Positions 19,216 through 28,387 of a stretch of DNA of 64,000 bases are shown in pieces. How positions within the stretch are numbered: the stretch's first letter is position 1; each line of letters opens with the position of its first letter. Position numbers and translations under genes: made by a program. Origin of the DNA: Thioclava dalianensis (GTDB lineage: Bacteria; Pseudomonadota; Alphaproteobacteria; Rhodobacterales; Rhodobacteraceae); contig NZ_JHEH01000012.1 in assembly GCF_000715505.1 (NCBI RefSeq), forward strand, positions 1 to 64,000, given 5' to 3'. The notes under the pieces are model-generated. The model did no database searches. It saw nothing but the letters and a program-made list of their open reading frames with translations, and was not told the origin of the DNA.

Positions 19216-20537
19216 CCGATCTCTACGAGTCCCAGCGCGCGATGCGCAACATGCGGAAGGCCGCGATGCAGCGTGGCGTGATTGCGCTGCTCGATATCGG
19301 CACCTCCAAGATTGCCTGTCTGGTGTTGCGTTTCGACAGCCCCAACGGCACCGATGGCGAGGGGTCGCTTGCCGGACATGCGGCGGCGCGGGTCATCGGG
19401 GCTGCGACGACACGCTCGCGGGGCGTGCGCTTTGGCGAGATCGACGCGATGGTCGAGACCGAGCGGGCGATCCGGACGGCCGTTCAGGCCGCGCAGAAAA
19501 TGGCCAATACCCGCGTCGATCATGTCATCGCGTGTTTTTCGGGCGCAGAACCGCGCTCTTACGGGCTGGATGGCGCCATCGAGTTGCAGGGCGATCAGGT
19601 CACCGAGGCCGATGTCGGGCGCGTTCTTGCCTCTTGCGAGATGCCCCCGATCGGCCATGGCCGCGAAGTGCTACACGCCCAGCCGGTGAATTTCGCGCTG
19701 GATCACCGCTCGGGTCTGGCCGATCCGCGGGGGCAATCGGGGTCGCGTCTGGCGGTCGATATGCATCTTTTGACGGTCGATGATGCGGCGGTCCAAAACC
19801 TGATCTATTGCGTGCGGCGCTGCGATCTGGAGCTCGCAGGGATTGCCAGCTCGGCCTATGTCTCGGGCATTTCGAGCCTTGTCGAGGATGAGCAGGAGCT
19901 GGGTGCTGCCTGTGTCGATATGGGCGGCGGCGCGACCGGCGTGTCGATCTTCATGAAAAAGCACCTGATCTATGGCGATGCGGTTCGGCTGGGCGGCGAT
20001 CACGTCACCCGCGACATCGCAGCCGGGCTGCAAGTGCCGATGGCCGTGGCCGAGCGGATCAAGACCTTCCACGGCGGCGTGCATGCCACCGGGATGGATG
20101 ATCGCGAGATGATCGAGCTGGGCGGGAATTCCGGCGATTGGGAAAAGGACCGCCGCCAGATCAGCCGCGCCGAGCTGATCGGTATCATGCGTCCGCGCGT
20201 CGAGGAGATCTTGGAAGACGTCCGTGCGATTTTGGATGCGGCGGGCTTTGAGCATCTGCCGAGCCAGCAGATCGTGCTGACCGGCGGGGCAAGCCAGATC
20301 CCGGGTCTCGATGGTCTCGCTGCGCGAATCCTTGGGCAGAATGTTCGGCTGGGTCGGCCCATGCGCGTGCAGGGCTTGCCGCAGGCTGCGACCGGGGCAG
20401 GGTTCTCCTCGGTGGTCGGTTTGGCGCTGTTTGCAGCCCATCCGCAAGACGAATGGTGGGATTTCGAATTGCCGATCGAAAGCTTGGGCGGAAAGTCGAT
20501 CCGCCGGGCAATCCGTTGGTTCCGCGACAATTGGTGA
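19212..20537 (+). CDS. ftsA: Cell division protein FtsA
   Basis: Actin-like ATPase that tethers FtsZ to the membrane. Phosphate-1 LDIGTSKIACLVLRF (near residue 28), ACFSGAEPRSYGLDG of the 1C/SHS2 domain, CVDMGGGATGVSIF (phosphate 2), LTGGASQIPGL (adenosine motif). The extreme C-terminus SIRRAIRWFRDNW looks like the amphipathic membrane-targeting helix. 441 residues. Starts on the ftsQ stop (ATGA). A 267-base gap separates it from ftsZ. Confidence 0.97.
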   Translation: MTDLYESQRAMRNMRKAAMQRGVIALLDIGTSKIACLVLRFDSPNGTDGEGSLAGHAAARVIGAATTRSRGVRFGEIDAMVETERAIRTAVQAAQKMANTRVDHVIACFSGAEPRSYGLDGAIELQGDQVTEADVGRVLASCEMPPIGHGREVLHAQPVNFALDHRSGLADPRGQSGSRLAVDMHLLTVDDAAVQNLIYCVRRCDLELAGIASSAYVSGISSLVEDEQELGAACVDMGGGATGVSIFMKKHLIYGDAVRLGGDHVTRDIAAGLQVPMAVAERIKTFHGGVHATGMDDREMIELGGNSGDWEKDRRQISRAELIGIMRPRVEEILEDVRAILDAAGFEHLPSQQIVLTGGASQIPGLDGLAARILGQNVRLGRPMRVQGLPQAATGAGFSSVVGLALFAAHPQDEWWDFELPIESLGGKSIRRAIRWFRDNW

Positions 20538-20709
20538 AAAGTTGAAAAAGTGAAACTTTGCGAAGTCAGGCAGTTGCATCACGAAGTTGATGTAAGCACA
20601 GGGGCGGCGTAGCGCCTGGCTCTTTCCACTATATTCGGGACACTGCGCGAAATACCGCTTGTCACGCGAAAGCGAACTCCAGATTTTGTGTCTCGGGGCC
20701 AGTTTTTAC

Positions 20710-20738
20710 GTGACGCTGGAGCGTTTTATGGCTAAAAT
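20710..20738 (+). promoter_or_regulatory. Candidate ftsZ promoter
   Basis: GTGACG (20710-20715), 17 bases, TAAAAT (20733-20738) in the ftsA-ftsZ gap. Four of six matches at -35, five of six at -10. It overlaps a dyad TTTTA/TAAAA (20724-20737). Further upstream a second dyad AAAGT-GAA-ACTTT lies at 20547-20559. Independent ftsZ transcription is common in bacteria; usage here is inference. Confidence 0.4.
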
Positions 20739-20799
20739 CGAGGGAATTTACTTTCATTACGGTCTGGGACAGGGCCGATCAGCAGCAACAGGCGGATAA
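20728..20799 (+). CDS. Possible 23-residue leader peptide before ftsZ
   Basis: ATG at 20728 with CTGGAG six bases upstream opens a 23-codon frame ([18 protein letters not shown] and five more residues) that ends with TAA six bases before the ftsZ ATG. Its 3' end would carry the ftsZ ribosome site. If the promoter at 20710-20738 is used the ORF start would be too close to the transcription start to be translated, so the two calls compete. May be chance. Confidence 0.22.
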   Translation: MAKIEGIYFHYGLGQGRSAATGG

Positions 20800-20804
20800 A
20801 CCAC

Positions 20805-22466
20805 ATGACGTTGAATCTCATGATGTCAGAGCATCAGGACCTCAAGCCTCGGATCACGGTTTTCGGGGTCGGTGGCGCAGGCGGCAACGCGGTCAATAAC
20901 ATGATCGAGCAGCAGCTCGAGGGCGTCGAGTTTGTGGTTGCCAACACAGATGCACAGGCGCTGGCCCAGTCGAAATCGACGGCCCGTGTGCAGATGGGCA
21001 TTCAGGCAACCGAAGGTCTGGGCGCAGGTGCGCGTCCCTCCGTCGGGGCTGCCGCTGCTGAAGAAAGCATCGAGACCATCGTGGATCATCTGGCGGGGGC
21101 GCATATGTGCTTCATCACCGCCGGTATGGGTGGCGGCACCGGCACCGGCGCGGCCCCGATCATCGCACAGGCAGCGCGCGAGCTGGGCGTGCTGACCGTG
21201 GGCGTCGTGACCAAGCCGTTCCAGTTCGAGGGCTCCAAGCGGATGCGTCAGGCCGAAGAGGGTCTTGAGGCGCTGCAAAAGGTCGTCGACACGCTGATCA
21301 TCATTCCCAACCAGAACCTGTTCCGTCTGGCCAATGAGAAGACCACTTTCACCGAGGCCTTCGCGATGGCCGATGATGTGCTCTATCAGGGCGTCAAAGG
21401 CGTGACCGACCTGATGGTACGCCCCGGCCTGATCAACCTCGATTTTGCCGATGTGCGCGCCGTGATGGACGAGATGGGCAAGGCAATGATGGGCACGGGC
21501 GAGTCCGAGGGCGACGATCGCGCCGTTCAGGCCGCCGAGAAGGCGATTGCGAACCCGCTGCTCGACGAGATCAGCCTCAAAGGCGCCAAGGGCGTGCTGA
21601 TCAACATCACCGGCGGCTACGATCTGACCCTGTTCGAGCTCGACGAGGCCGCGAACCGGATCCGCGAAGAGGTCGACCCGGACGCCAATATCATCGTGGG
21701 CTCCACGCTCGATCCCGATATGGCAGGCACGATGCGTGTGTCGGTCGTGGCGACGGGCATCGATGCTGTGGCCGCCACCGAAGTGCCGGTGCCGCGTCGC
21801 ACGCTGGCCGAGCCGCTCAAGCCGACCGTGGAGGCTGCAGAAGCCACCGCGCAGCAGGCCGAGCAAGTCGCACCGCAGCCCGCGCCGCAGCAGCCCGCAG
21901 TGGCCGCCGAGCGTATGCAGCCCGCGCCGCAACCCCAGTCGCAGCAATATGCGCCCGCCTCGGAGCGCACCTTGTTCGATGCGCCCGCAGCCCGGACGGC
22001 AGCCGAGGCGCCGCGCGCGCAAGCCGCAGACGATCTGCCGCCGCCCGCCTATAGCGCGCCGCGTGCGCCGCAGCCCGATCTGCATGTCGAGGACGAGCAG
22101 GCCTATGTCGCGCCCCGTCCGCGTCAGCCCGGCACACCCTCGCCGGAAGCGCTGCGCCGTCTTGAGGCCGCCGTTGGCAAAGCGCCCGCCGCTCAGCGCC
22201 CGATGGCCGCAAGCCGTCCGCAAGAGCCGCAGCCGCAGGCCGACAAACCGCGTTTCGGGATCAACTCGCTGATCAACCGGATGACCGGCCATGGTGGCGA
22301 TGCGCAGCATAACCAGCCGCAGCAGCAAGCGCCGCGCGCTCCGGCCCCGCGCGCACAGCACTCGGCCGCCCAACAGCAGCCGCGCGCCGAGGCTTATGAT
22401 GACGAACAAAGCGATGCGCAGGATCGTGTTGAGATCCCTGCCTTCCTGCGCCGTCAGGCAAACTAA
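20805..22466 (+). CDS. ftsZ: Cell division GTPase FtsZ
   Basis: Tubulin homologue that forms the Z-ring. GTP-binding [13 protein letters not shown] (21-33), tubulin signature [10 protein letters not shown] (109-118), T7-loop region [11 protein letters not shown]. The globular domain ends near residue 330. It is followed by an unusually long linker of about 200 residues rich in Ala, Pro and Gln, and the conserved C-terminal peptide [10 protein letters not shown] that binds FtsA. At 553 residues it is longer than the 380-400 of most bacteria, as often in alphaproteobacteria. Start MTLNLM at 20805; a second ATG at 20820 is possible. A terminator follows. Confidence 0.97.
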   Translation: MTLNLMMSEHQDLKPRITVFGVGGAGGNAVNNMIEQQLEGVEFVVANTDAQALAQSKSTARVQMGIQATEGLGAGARPSVGAAAAEESIETIVDHLAGAHMCFITAGMGGGTGTGAAPIIAQAARELGVLTVGVVTKPFQFEGSKRMRQAEEGLEALQKVVDTLIIIPNQNLFRLANEKTTFTEAFAMADDVLYQGVKGVTDLMVRPGLINLDFADVRAVMDEMGKAMMGTGESEGDDRAVQAAEKAIANPLLDEISLKGAKGVLINITGGYDLTLFELDEAANRIREEVDPDANIIVGSTLDPDMAGTMRVSVVATGIDAVAATEVPVPRRTLAEPLKPTVEAAEATAQQAEQVAPQPAPQQPAVAAERMQPAPQPQSQQYAPASERTLFDAPAARTAAEAPRAQAADDLPPPAYSAPRAPQPDLHVEDEQAYVAPRPRQPGTPSPEALRRLEAAVGKAPAAQRPMAASRPQEPQPQADKPRFGINSLINRMTGHGGDAQHNQPQQQAPRAPAPRAQHSAAQQQPRAEAYDDEQSDAQDRVEIPAFLRRQAN

Positions 22467-22493
22467 GAAAAAACGATCACAAAACTGTTTTGG

Positions 22494-22520
22494 AGGGCCG
22501 GGGTTTTCCGGCCCTTTTTT
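22494..22520 (+). terminator. Rho-independent terminator after ftsZ
   Basis: 8-bp stem AGGGCCGG (22494-22501) with CCGGCCCT (22508-22515), loop GGTTTT, and six Ts. Ends the division cluster. The 180 bases that follow, before lpxC, are AT-rich and contain a dyad ATCAA-TGCT-TTGAT (22528-22541), probably the lpxC promoter region. Confidence 0.92.
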
Positions 22521-22696
22521 ATTATATATCAATGCTTTGATGTGTATTGAGCGACGTTTTGCCCCGGATATGCGGCTTTGTTTCACTCCGTTACAAAGAG
22601 TGAGTTGTGATGTGGTGAGGGTCAGACTAACTGATCCTGCGGCGAAGGAAGTTGAGATTTCGTTACCGCCAGTGAAAAAAGATGTGAGGTTGAACC

Positions 22697-23617
22697 GTGC
22701 AGACGACGCTTGCCAAATCCGTGGCCTTTTCTGGCGTTGGGCTCCATTCCGGCGCCAAGGTCGAAATGTGCGTGCATCCTGCGCCTGCGGGCAGCGGTAT
22801 CGTGTTCCGGCGCAGTGACGTCACCGGGCTGGACCCGCGTGTCGCCGCGCTCTGGAGCAATGTGCCCGCCACCAAACTTTGCACCAAGATCGAGAATGCC
22901 GATGGCGTTCAGGTCTCGACCATCGAGCATATCATGGCTGCGCTGGTGGGCGCGGGTGTGCACAATGCGCTGGTCGAGCTTGACGGGCCAGAAGTGCCGA
23001 TCATGGACGGCTCGTCGGCTGTGTTTGTCAACGCGTTCTGCGAGGTCGGTCTGCGCCAGCTTGAGGGCGATCTGCGCGCGATCCGCGTGCTGAAACCGAT
23101 CGAGGTGCGCGACGGCGAGGCCGTGGCCCGGCTTGATCCGGCGGCCGCGCTTGAGATCGATTTCCGCATCGATTTCACCGATGCCGCCATCGGGCGTCAG
23201 CACAAGCGGCTCAAGATGTCGAACGGTGCCTTCGTGCGTGAGCTGATGGACAGCCGCACCTTCTGCCGTCAGTCGGAAGTCGACTATATGCACGCCCATG
23301 GCCTCGCGCTTGGCGGCACCTATGAAAACGCAGTTGTGATCGCCGATGACAAGGTGCTCACCCCCGGCGGTCTGCGCCATGCCGATGAGGCCGTGCGTCA
23401 CAAGATGCTCGACGCGCTTGGCGATCTTGCGCTGGCAGGCGCGCCGATTCTGGGTCGCTACACCGGGACGCGCTCGGGCCATGCGCTCACGAATAAGTTG
23501 TTGCGGGCGTTTTTCGCCGATCCGACCGCCTGGATGTGGGAAACCTGCTCGGACTCGCAGGCCTATAGCCTGCCCGGCGCGGGTGTTTGCCCCTCAAAAG
23601 CACTGATTTCCGTCTGA
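22697..23617 (+). CDS. lpxC: UDP-3-O-acyl-N-acetylglucosamine deacetylase LpxC
   Basis: Zinc amidase that commits UDP-GlcNAc to lipid A. Zn ligands are visible: His78 in STIEHIMAAL, His235 and Asp239 in RHKMLDALGD. The acid-base His262 is in SGHALTN and the catalytic Glu77 precedes His78. 306 residues. GTG start at 22697 with a GTGAGG ribosome site. Adjacent to ftsZ in many proteobacteria but here in its own unit after the ftsZ terminator. Confidence 0.97.
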   Translation: MQTTLAKSVAFSGVGLHSGAKVEMCVHPAPAGSGIVFRRSDVTGLDPRVAALWSNVPATKLCTKIENADGVQVSTIEHIMAALVGAGVHNALVELDGPEVPIMDGSSAVFVNAFCEVGLRQLEGDLRAIRVLKPIEVRDGEAVARLDPAAALEIDFRIDFTDAAIGRQHKRLKMSNGAFVRELMDSRTFCRQSEVDYMHAHGLALGGTYENAVVIADDKVLTPGGLRHADEAVRHKMLDALGDLALAGAPILGRYTGTRSGHALTNKLLRAFFADPTAWMWETCSDSQAYSLPGAGVCPSKALISV

Positions 23618-23795
23618 GTTGGGCGGGGGCGGGGCGTGCTTGCCACGTCCTCGGCGCATCTGTAAAAAGCCGTCAAAGGCATTTTGCGCCCCGGATTTTT
23701 CTATGCTAGGACAATCCAAACCTCCCGCATCAAGCGGGTTTCAGGATACGGGTCCGGGGCCTTCTCCCCGGCTGCGAAGATGGATGGGGCAGGGC

Positions 23796-24644
23796 ATGGC
23801 GCGCGGCAAAATGGCGGCAGCGAAACTCGGGGCTCTTGGTCTGGTGATGAGTTTGGCGGCATGTGGCCCCAATCCGAACAAGGCTCCCGATCTGGAGAAT
23901 TTTACCGCCAAGCAGATTTACGAGCGCGGTGAGTATGAGCTGGAGGTCGGCAATCCGCGCCGTCCTGTGGATGCGCTCAAGTATTTCTCGGCGGTTGAGC
24001 GGCTTTACCCCTATTCGCAATGGGCCAAGCGCGCGTTGATCATGGAGGCCTATGCCCAGCATCGCGCCAAGAAATACGAAGAGGCGCGGGCGTCGGCGCA
24101 GCGCTTCCTCGACACCTATCCCGGCGATGAGGATGCGGCCTACGCCCAGTATCTTCTCGCGCTGAGCTATTACGATCAGATCGACGATGTGGGTCGCGAT
24201 CAGGGCCTGACCTATCAGGCGCTGCAGGCCCTGCGTGATGTGATCGAGAAATATCCGGATTCCGAATATGCGCAATCCGCGACGCTGAAATTCGACCTCG
24301 CCTTCGACCATCTCGCAGGCAAGGAAATGGAGATCGGGCGCTATTACCTCAAGCGGGGCAATTACTCTGCCGCGATCAATCGCTTCCGTGTCGTGGTCGA
24401 GCAGTTCCAGACCACGAGCCAGACGCCCGAGGCGCTGGAACGTCTGGTGGAGTGCTATCTGGCGCTCGGCATCAACGATCAGGCCCAGACGGCAGCTGCG
24501 ATCCTTGGTCACAACTTCCAGTCCTCGCCCTTCTATCAGGATGCGTTCAACCTGTTGGAAAAACGCGGCCTCAAGCCCGAAGCTAAGGGTGATGGCTGGC
24601 TGGCGTCGGTCTATCGGCAGGTGATCAAGGGCGAGTGGCTCTGA
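23796..24644 (+). CDS. bamD: Outer-membrane assembly lipoprotein BamD
   Basis: Essential lipoprotein of the Bam complex that inserts beta-barrel proteins. Signal peptide with lipobox LAAC (lipidated Cys23), then TPR-like repeats (for example EVGNPRRPVDALKYFSAVER and YLKRGNYSAAINRFRVVVEQ). 282 residues from the ATG at 23796, which gives a clean lipoprotein signal; the ATG at 23784 is also possible and the frame is open to 23619. recN follows after 19 bases, so the two are co-transcribed. Confidence 0.94.
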   Translation: MARGKMAAAKLGALGLVMSLAACGPNPNKAPDLENFTAKQIYERGEYELEVGNPRRPVDALKYFSAVERLYPYSQWAKRALIMEAYAQHRAKKYEEARASAQRFLDTYPGDEDAAYAQYLLALSYYDQIDDVGRDQGLTYQALQALRDVIEKYPDSEYAQSATLKFDLAFDHLAGKEMEIGRYYLKRGNYSAAINRFRVVVEQFQTTSQTPEALERLVECYLALGINDQAQTAAAILGHNFQSSPFYQDAFNLLEKRGLKPEAKGDGWLASVYRQVIKGEWL

Positions 24645-24663
24645 GCGGGCCCCGGGGTCTGAC

Positions 24664-26313
24664 ATGCTAAGATCGCTGGATATCCGCGACATTTTGATCA
24701 TTGAGAGGCTGGAGCTGGATTTCGGCGCCGGCCTCAATGTTCTGACCGGCGAGACCGGGGCTGGCAAGTCGATCCTACTCGATTGTCTGGGCTTTGTGCT
24801 GGGCTGGCGCGGACGCGCCGAGCTGGTGCGTCAGGGCGCGGATCAGGGCGAAGTGACGGCGGTGTTCGATCTGCCCAAGGCGCATCCCGCGCGCGCAGTG
24901 CTGGAAACCGCCGGGTTGCCGGTGGGGGATGAGCTGATCTTGCGCCGCGTCAATGCCCGCGATGGCCGCAAGACCGCCTGGATCAATGATCGCCGTGCGA
25001 GCGGCGATGTGCTGCGGCAGGTGTCGGAATCGCTGGTAGAGCTGCATGGCCAGCAAGATGATGGCGGACTTCTGAATGAGCGGGGCCACCGCGCGTTGCT
25101 CGATGCCTTTGCCGAACATCCCGGCCTGCTGATCGCCACGCGCAGCGCGTGGAAGGCGCGGGCCAGTGCGCAGCGCCAGTTGGATGTGGCGCGCGCCGAT
25201 CTGGAGGCCGTGCGCTCGGAGGAAGATTTTCTGCGCCATGCAGTTAAGGAATTCGACGATCTCGATCCGAAACCGGGCGAGGAGGCCGCACTCGATGCGC
25301 AGCGCCGCCTGATGCAGGGCGCGGCGCGCATCCGCGAAGATGTCGCGCGCGGGCTTTCTGCACTCGGGCCTGAGGGGGCTGAGGGGATGATGCGCGACGC
25401 GGATCGCTGGCTGCAAGGCGCGGCGGACCGGGCGGAGGGCAAGCTCGACGCCCCGCTCATCGCGCTGGAGCGTGCGATTGTTGAGCTGGGCGAGGCGGCG
25501 CAGGGCGTTGAAGAGGCGCTTGAGGCGCTCGATTTCGATCCGCGCGCGCTTGAAGCCTGCGAAGAGCGGCTGTTCGCGATCCGGGCCTTGGCGCGCAAGC
25601 ATGGTGTGCTGGCCGATGATCTGAGCGATTTTGCCGAGGCGCTGCGCGAAAAGCTCGAGGCGCTGGATGCCGGGGCCGAGGGGATCGAGGATCTTGAGGT
25701 CGAGCTGGCCCGCGCCGGTGCCGAGTTCGAACGTGCGAGCGCCGATCTCACCAAGGCACGCGAGAAAGCGGCCAAGCGGCTTGATGCTGCGATGGCGGGC
25801 GAGCTGGCGCCGCTCAAGATGGAGCGCGCGGTTTTCGAGACCCATATCAGCCCCGGCGATCCCGGTCCCGACGGGCGCGATGCGGTGGCCTTCACCGTGG
25901 CCACCAACCCCGGCGCGCCCGCAGGTCCGCTCAACAAGATTGCGTCTGGCGGGGAGCTGTCGCGCTTCCTGTTGGCGCTCAAAGTTGTGCTCTCGCGCGG
26001 GGCCGATGCGCTGACGCTGATCTTCGATGAGATTGATCGCGGCGTTGGCGGGGCCACCGCCGATGCGGTGGGCCGCAGGCTGGCTCAGCTTGCCGAAGAG
26101 GCGCAGGTGCTTGTCGTCACCCACAGCCCGCAAGTCGCGGCCCGTGGGGCTGTGCATTTCCGTGTGGCCAAATCGGTGAGCGACGGGATGACGACCTCGG
26201 AGGTGCGCGCACTTGGCACGGGCGAGCGCACCGATGAGATCGCGCGGATGATCTCGGGGGCCGAGGTTACCGATGTGGCCCGCGCTGCCGCCCAGTCGCT
26301 TCTGGCGGGCTGA
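24664..26313 (+). CDS. recN: DNA repair protein RecN
   Basis: SMC-like ATPase for double-strand break repair. Walker A GETGAGKS (29-36), a long Ala/Glu/Arg-rich coiled-coil middle, ABC signature KIASGGELSRF and Walker B LTLIFDEIDRGVGG. 549 residues. Only 19 bases after bamD and with no GTTC-N7-GTTC box in front of it, so the SOS control known for recN elsewhere is not evident locally. The last 47 bases overlap the 3' end of the converging monooxygenase gene. Confidence 0.96.
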   Translation: MLRSLDIRDILIIERLELDFGAGLNVLTGETGAGKSILLDCLGFVLGWRGRAELVRQGADQGEVTAVFDLPKAHPARAVLETAGLPVGDELILRRVNARDGRKTAWINDRRASGDVLRQVSESLVELHGQQDDGGLLNERGHRALLDAFAEHPGLLIATRSAWKARASAQRQLDVARADLEAVRSEEDFLRHAVKEFDDLDPKPGEEAALDAQRRLMQGAARIREDVARGLSALGPEGAEGMMRDADRWLQGAADRAEGKLDAPLIALERAIVELGEAAQGVEEALEALDFDPRALEACEERLFAIRALARKHGVLADDLSDFAEALREKLEALDAGAEGIEDLEVELARAGAEFERASADLTKAREKAAKRLDAAMAGELAPLKMERAVFETHISPGDPGPDGRDAVAFTVATNPGAPAGPLNKIASGGELSRFLLALKVVLSRGADALTLIFDEIDRGVGGATADAVGRRLAQLAEEAQVLVVTHSPQVAARGAVHFRVAKSVSDGMTTSEVRALGTGERTDEIARMISGAEVTDVARAAAQSLLAG

Positions 26314-27889
26314 TCGCGCCAAGCTGCTTGTGCGCGTAGTCCTTGAGCGCGTGGGGGGCCGATTTCACCGGACAGGTCATTGCGATATAGCCATCGGGCC
26401 GGATCAACACGCAGCGCGCATGGCGACCAAACAGCGCATCGAAGCTTGCCTGATAGCCCGGCGCGCGATCATGTTCGGGCGGGGCAATATGCACGATCCG
26501 CTCGAAGGGCACGTCGGAGGAAAGCTGTTCGAAATGCGGCGCTGCGTTGATCGGATGTGCGATCAGTACGGTGAAGTCCGTCGGGTCCAAAAGCGGGTAT
26601 AGCTGCGCCTCGACCCAGCGCCCATTGCGTAATTGGCGCAGGTCGAGATCGGGCATTCGGTCGCCGGCGTAAAGGCTGCCCGCATGTGCGTGATCGACCG
26701 AAATCGGACTGTCGCGATATTCGACGGCCAGTTGCGACATCCGCATCGTGGCTTTGCTTTGAAGAAATCTCGTGCGCCCGACAATCGGCGCGATATGGGC
26801 AATCGCGCTGCGCAGAAGCGGGTTTTCGGCGCCGATCACCTCGGTCAGCCGCTCGGTCCGGTTCAGCACGGCCTCCATCACCGGGCGGCGGTCATCCTCG
26901 TAGCTGTCGAGCAGGCTCTCACCGCTTTGGCCCTTGATCACCCGCGCCAGCTTCCAGCACAGGTTGATCATGTCCTGAATGCCGGTGTTCATGCCCTGCG
27001 CGCCTGCGGGGGAGTGGATATGCGCGCTGTCGCCGCCCAAGATCACCCGGCCCACACGCAGCTGCGTGACCATGCGCGAGTTGATCTGGAACCATGACGA
27101 CCAAGTGAGGTCATGCAGTTGGGCGGGGCGATCGGCGCGCGCGTCAAAGGCGGCCTGAAGCTGGTCGAGCCGGGGCGGGGCGCTGCGATCTTCGCCTCCG
27201 GGCGGATGGGAGACGATCAGGCGAAAGCGCTGCGCGCCCAGCGGAAAGAGCCCCATCAGACCATGCTCGGAGGAATACATGTGCAGATCCTCTGGCGCGA
27301 TCTCCCCGTCGATCTGAAGATCGGCCAAAGCGAACTGCTCGGGCATCGTCTCGCCCTCAAAGGGCACCCCCAACGTGGCGCGCGAGAGCGAATGCGCGCC
27401 CTCGGTTGCGATCAGCCACGAGAAACCTTGGGCGGCGATGCCGTCTTCGGTGCGCAGCACCGCCTCGATCTCGGTCGTGCGGCCTGCGCGCTCGTGTTGG
27501 CCAAAGGCGATCAGCTCCGTGCCCCATTCGACCTCGACACCCTGACATGCGAGCGCCTTGCGCAGCATCGCCTCGGTGTTGGATTGCGGGGTGAAGAGGA
27601 TATAGGGAAAGCGGCTGGGCAGGGTCGAAAAATCCAGCCGCATCAGGCTTTTGCCGTCGCCGTGAATGTCGCCGCCCCGGATCTTCATGCCGGTCGCGAT
27701 CAGTTCTTGGGCCAATCCGCGTTGTGCCAACAGCTCCAGCGTGCGGGCATGGACGCCGATTGCGCGCGAGGTCGTGGCAGGGCCTGCCGCACGGTCGACA
27801 AGGCGCACCCGCACGCCCATCCGTGACAGCTCAAGGGCGGCGGTCAGTCCGGTCGGACCGGCTCCTGCTATCAGAACGGGATCTTGCAT
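26267..27889 (-). CDS. FAD-dependent aromatic monooxygenase (PheA/TfdB type)
   Basis: Class A flavoprotein hydroxylase. FAD-binding GAGPTG (9-14) with VRLVDRAAGPATTSRAIGVH (beta2 acid and pyrophosphate contacts) and the second FAD motif GDSAHIHSPAGAQGMNTGIQD. A C-terminal thioredoxin-like domain of the PheA/TfdB type accounts for the 540 residues (aromatic hydroxylases with short tails are about 390). Substrate unknown; phenols, aromatic polyketides or xenobiotics are usual. AAGGAG precedes the ATG. It converges on recN with a 47-base overlap. The SnoaL-like and D-lactate dehydrogenase genes lie upstream on the same strand. Confidence 0.88.
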   Translation of the reverse strand: MQDPVLIAGAGPTGLTAALELSRMGVRVRLVDRAAGPATTSRAIGVHARTLELLAQRGLAQELIATGMKIRGGDIHGDGKSLMRLDFSTLPSRFPYILFTPQSNTEAMLRKALACQGVEVEWGTELIAFGQHERAGRTTEIEAVLRTEDGIAAQGFSWLIATEGAHSLSRATLGVPFEGETMPEQFALADLQIDGEIAPEDLHMYSSEHGLMGLFPLGAQRFRLIVSHPPGGEDRSAPPRLDQLQAAFDARADRPAQLHDLTWSSWFQINSRMVTQLRVGRVILGGDSAHIHSPAGAQGMNTGIQDMINLCWKLARVIKGQSGESLLDSYEDDRRPVMEAVLNRTERLTEVIGAENPLLRSAIAHIAPIVGRTRFLQSKATMRMSQLAVEYRDSPISVDHAHAGSLYAGDRMPDLDLRQLRNGRWVEAQLYPLLDPTDFTVLIAHPINAAPHFEQLSSDVPFERIVHIAPPEHDRAPGYQASFDALFGRHARCVLIRPDGYIAMTCPVKSAPHALKDYAHKQLGAISPPEATGRQRGPHR

Positions 27890-27988
27890 ACGCGGCGCAC
27901 TCCTTGGGCTGTGGTCCTTTGATACTTAGCACAGAGATCGGGGCGCGCAGGCGGCTGTCCCGTCACAGGGCCGTGAGTGTCGGCGCGA

Positions 27989-28387
27989 TTAGCCGGCCGC
28001 GCCCTCGACCACGAATTGCGCGGCCACGATCTGCCAGCCCTCGGGATAGAGCCCGAGCGTGGCGGCCAGAACCGCGCCGATCCGTCCGGCATCCGATCCA
28101 TCGGGATTGAGCAGGCCCGAGAGTACGAAGCGCTGAAACACGACGCAGGCCTCGGTGCCGATGGGGCGGATCTTCATCCGTCCGGTCACGAGGCGCGCGC
28201 GGGCAAAGGCACCTGCCAGCTCACCGGCCAGCAGTTCCGCGATCTCGTCGCGACCAACCGCCGCCCCGCCCGTGAGCGAGAGGAAATCGGCATCGGGGGC
28301 GAAGAACTCCGACAGGGTGAGCGCATCGCGCGCCCCCCATGCCCGGGCAAAGGCGCGGGGAAAGTCCTCGGGGGTTGCGAAACTCAT
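27989..28387 (-). CDS. SnoaL/SgcJ-like NTF2-fold protein
   Basis: 132 residues. Features of the cystatin-like NTF2 fold (DUF4440/SgcJ): an N-terminal helix FARAWGARDALTLSEFFAPDADFLSLTGG (shown in part: FARAWGARDALTLSEFFA), then GRDEIAELLAG and a curved sheet. No catalytic residues can be assigned. Start codon overlaps the stop of the flavoprotein dehydrogenase upstream (ATGA), so translation is coupled. Its stop lies 99 bases before the monooxygenase. Confidence 0.8.
   Translation of the reverse strand: MSFATPEDFPRAFARAWGARDALTLSEFFAPDADFLSLTGGAAVGRDEIAELLAGELAGAFARARLVTGRMKIRPIGTEACVVFQRFVLSGLLNPDGSDAGRIGAVLAATLGLYPEGWQIVAAQFVVEGAAG

Noticed and set aside
20826-22586. 586-codon minus-strand frame opposite ftsZ
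   Set aside because: Low-complexity Arg/Gly/Leu shadow of the FtsZ linker and GTPase domain; no ribosome site.
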